NCBI GenBank assembly: GCA_964035545.1
Contig: OZ037768.1
Span: 7,493,241-7,557,240, forward strand
Length of the DNA stretch: 64,000 nucleotides
Source of the DNA: Bugula neritina
Taxonomy: Eukaryota; Bryozoa; Gymnolaemata; Cheilostomatida; Bugulidae
Reading direction: 5' to 3'
Below, in pieces: positions 61,748 through 64,000 of this stretch. Position 1 is the first letter of the stretch, and each line of letters begins with the position of its first letter. Under the pieces are notes generated by a model. It saw nothing but the letters and a program-made list of their open reading frames with translations. It ran no database searches and was not told the origin of the DNA. Made by a program: the position numbers and the translations under genes.

Positions 61748-62578
61748 TGCCTGTTTCATAACTGGGTAGTCTAAGCATTTTAAACATAAAACGTTTGAAA
61801 GTTTATCATGGTGTGTTATTCTAAACTTCTAGCTACAGTAAATCTGGGGCACAATTCTGATTTTCATAATATTGCTATTTGCTTTTTTTCTGTAATAATA
61901 TTAAAAGAATACAAATTACACCAAATTGTGATTCTAACAACTATTTTTCTGCTCTTCAAGTTTCCAATACCACATACAAGGGGAAGCTCTCATGGTGGAA
62001 GTCGTGTAACTCGTAAAGCTTATCGCCAGGAATTTCATAGTAAGATTATGATGAAAGCATATCCAATGTGGGAAACTTTAGAGAAGGAGGCCGGAGTTGA
62101 ATTATTCAAGTATGCACAGTGTATATTACTGTTTTTAGCTATTGTCTGTCTGTTGGATCTTCAGTAGTGTTTTTTGGTGAGTGAGGTGGCTTGTTTTGAA
62201 ATTTATGAAATAATATTTATTGTTCATTTTTGAGTACTTATTCAAATTGTCCAACTTCTCACCTTCCTGAAAATATTGGATGTCTGCTCCTGCAAGAAAA
62301 TTATTTTTTGACATTTTTTGTTTATCTGTTTATATAAAGAAGCAATACATTTTTATTACAGACAGGTGGGTATGCTGTCTACAACCCACTCCTACTATGA
62401 GGACCTCATCAAATATTTCATGACCGTCCAGAAATACTCCACCAAACAACCTAAACTGCTCAGTTCAAAAGATGTCTCCCAAATGTATCCCCTGATGACA
62501 TTTCTTGAAAATGAAGTGGCTCATATAGATGCAGATGCTGGCATTTTATATGCAAGCAAATGTGTGATGGCATTTCAG
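60872..62578 (+). CDS. second sarcosine/pipecolate oxidase gene (5' part; continues beyond window)
   Basis: Three coding exons: 60872-60973, 61961-62109, 62362-62578. The protein starts MTSYDYIVVGAGVIGSSAAY with the GxGxxG FAD-binding fold and LLLEQ. Then come [35 protein letters not shown] and VGMLSTTHSYYEDL. Exon 3 ends DADAGILYASKCVMAFQ. It is clearly paralogous to the oxidase at 54402-58193: exon 2 (149 nt) and exon 3 (217 nt) have exactly the same lengths and phases. The counterpart of exon 4 (64 nt in the paralogue) was not found before 64000, so intron 3 exceeds 1.4 kb or the gene is broken there. The flavin-attachment Cys and any SKL tail cannot be checked. Confidence 0.9.
61717..61746. 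repeat. (AT)n microsatellite
   Basis: A run of about 30 bp of alternating TA in intron 1 of the second oxidase gene. Confidence 0.9.
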
Positions 62579-64000
62579 GTTTGTCACTTCATTGTATTTG
62601 TCCTAAACGTTGCATTGTTTGTACTATAGCCATATTAATCTCCAACTACACAATTTTTTTTAATATTTACCAAATGTTGTTTGATGTAACCAATATTTGT
62701 AATGATTGTATTAATTAGTGCTTACCTAATACTCTACTCCCTCCTTTTTATTATTCCTTCAAAACAATCACTATTAGTCTAGGCTAGTCAATCATTAGGC
62801 TGGGTTTGTAAGGATCTTATCCATCATAGTCCTGAGTACGCCTCGCATGCTACAAATCTGTATTTAGCCCCCAAGAGCTCCAATTGCTATGAATATTTTT
62901 GCTGAAGTGTTTCACATCTTAGTCAACTCTTTATTTTATTTGCCTTTTTTTATATTCTCCCGGTAATTATTAGAGAAGCTTTGTTAGGGAGTTAAGCTCA
63001 TCAACTATCTTAACATCGTCTCCTTATTTATTGCAGTCACCATGACAAATGGTGATCCAGTGATTTTCCTAGAAAAATTCCCCCTCATTCTCTATCTTAC
63101 AATCTTTTTTATGATTACTTAATATTTTATTATTGACAATAATTATTCTTATAGTGATTAATACTAATAATTGACAAAGGCCACAAGTCAGAATAAACAG
63201 AGCTGAGTTCAAGTCATGTTGATTCAAGTATTGGTGAAGTGCTGGCTTGAGTTTTTAAATTTTGTAGATTTCAATCAGTTTGCTATAAACATAACAAGTT
63301 GACTTGTTTACTTGATTGACTTGATTCAAATTGTTTTTAAGCTATTGAAATTGGAGATGTTGAAATAAAATTATTTAATATGGCTCATTCAGCAATATTT
63401 CACTAGGGTTCTTCTTGCACCTACTTAGAGAAGATAACTTCAACATATAAATGTTCCATAAGAGACTTCGAAAAAAAGTTTATTTAGGCTACTTTCCTAC
63501 TCTTACTAAATCCTTCAATACTTTATATAACTGCCTATTAGACCCAGGAAACTAAAGACTGAAATATTGTTGTAGTTTTGTGCACTGCTAAGTGAGGTGT
63601 TATTGTATACACCAGCATATCTAACTATGAGGTTATGCGAAGAACGGAAATAGTTCACGTTTGTAAAGAATTGTATTGGAAGTCTAATTAGATACAATCA
63701 AAATTATCAATAGTAGCAAAATAATACAATATAAAAAATGGTTACACAAGGTTGGCTTAATCTATCTGGCAGTTATCCTCCAACTAAGGCTTGGCGCCAA
63801 AAGGCGCTGTTTATATCCAAGGGTTGGTCCTGATTGGCCAGTGTAGGGCTCCCCCAGTATCGCTAGTGCCGCATGGGATCGCGGCATTGCTAAGGAAGTT
63901 GTAGAAACTTTTATGCTTCATAATACAATACAAGTACTTAGGTAGGGGGTACTGGGGGGTATACTTCCCACAGCCACTACAAGGCAGTCAATCAGCTCGC
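62579..64000. other. probable intron 3 of the second oxidase gene, with a GC-richer right end
   Basis: No exon could be supported. From about 63770 to 63900 base composition changes to GC-richer sequence with hairpin-forming pieces: GGCGCC followed by GGCGC, and GTGCCGC pairing with GCGGCAT across 8 bp. This may be the edge of a repeat or of another gene beyond the window. Confidence 0.4.

Overview
The window is AT-rich nuclear DNA from an animal. It contains multi-exon, GT-AG spliced genes for metazoan proteins (synaptogyrin, a heterotrimeric G-protein alpha subunit, Rac1, DMAP1, WDR13, ZNF598, peroxisomal sarcosine oxidase). It also has introns and spacers rich in AT microsatellites, and a tRNA-derived SINE family. 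Gene content and protein divergence suggest an invertebrate, but I cannot name a phylum. Gene models were built by hand by joining exons at splice sites, checking reading phase, and comparing with what I know of each family. No alignment or search was run.

Layout, left to right: the last exon of CCDC124 (+, 688-880); complete DMAP1 (-, 1298-5824); a 3.6 kb repeat-bearing spacer; a complete but unusual G-alpha gene (+, 9392-15093); complete synaptogyrin (-, 16427-20191); a spacer with a 201-bp tandem duplication and long microsatellites; complete ZNF598/Hel2-type E3 ligase (+, 22780-28091); complete Rac1 (-, 29253-35773); complete WDR13 (+, 36868-43112); a complete 23-exon gene for a protein I do not recognise (+, 44211-53158); complete peroxisomal sarcosine/pipecolate oxidase ending in SKL (-, 54402-58193); and the first three coding exons of a second copy of that oxidase gene (+, from 60872), running off the right edge. 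Neighbours mostly alternate in strand, giving divergent spacers (DMAP1/G-alpha, synaptogyrin/ZNF598, Rac1/WDR13, the oxidase pair) and convergent 3' ends (CCDC124/DMAP1, G-alpha/synaptogyrin, ZNF598/Rac1, unknown gene/oxidase). The genes are ordinary cellular housekeeping and signalling genes. Only the oxidase pair forms an obvious functional cluster.

The most interesting locus is the unknown gene at 44211-53158. Its middle is a run of eleven consecutive exons, each starting and ending in phase 1 and 114-135 nt long. At least seven of these are recent duplicates of three exon types, with flanking intron sequence co-duplicated. One exon type carries an AT-hook-like basic motif. Many of the exons end with a similar LPxLxxG signature across the splice junction, suggesting one ancestral module. 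Other points of interest are the non-canonical G-alpha C terminus, the head-to-head oxidase paralogues with identical internal exon lengths, a SINE copy with a perfect 17-bp target-site duplication, and a short foldback element in a Rac1 intron.
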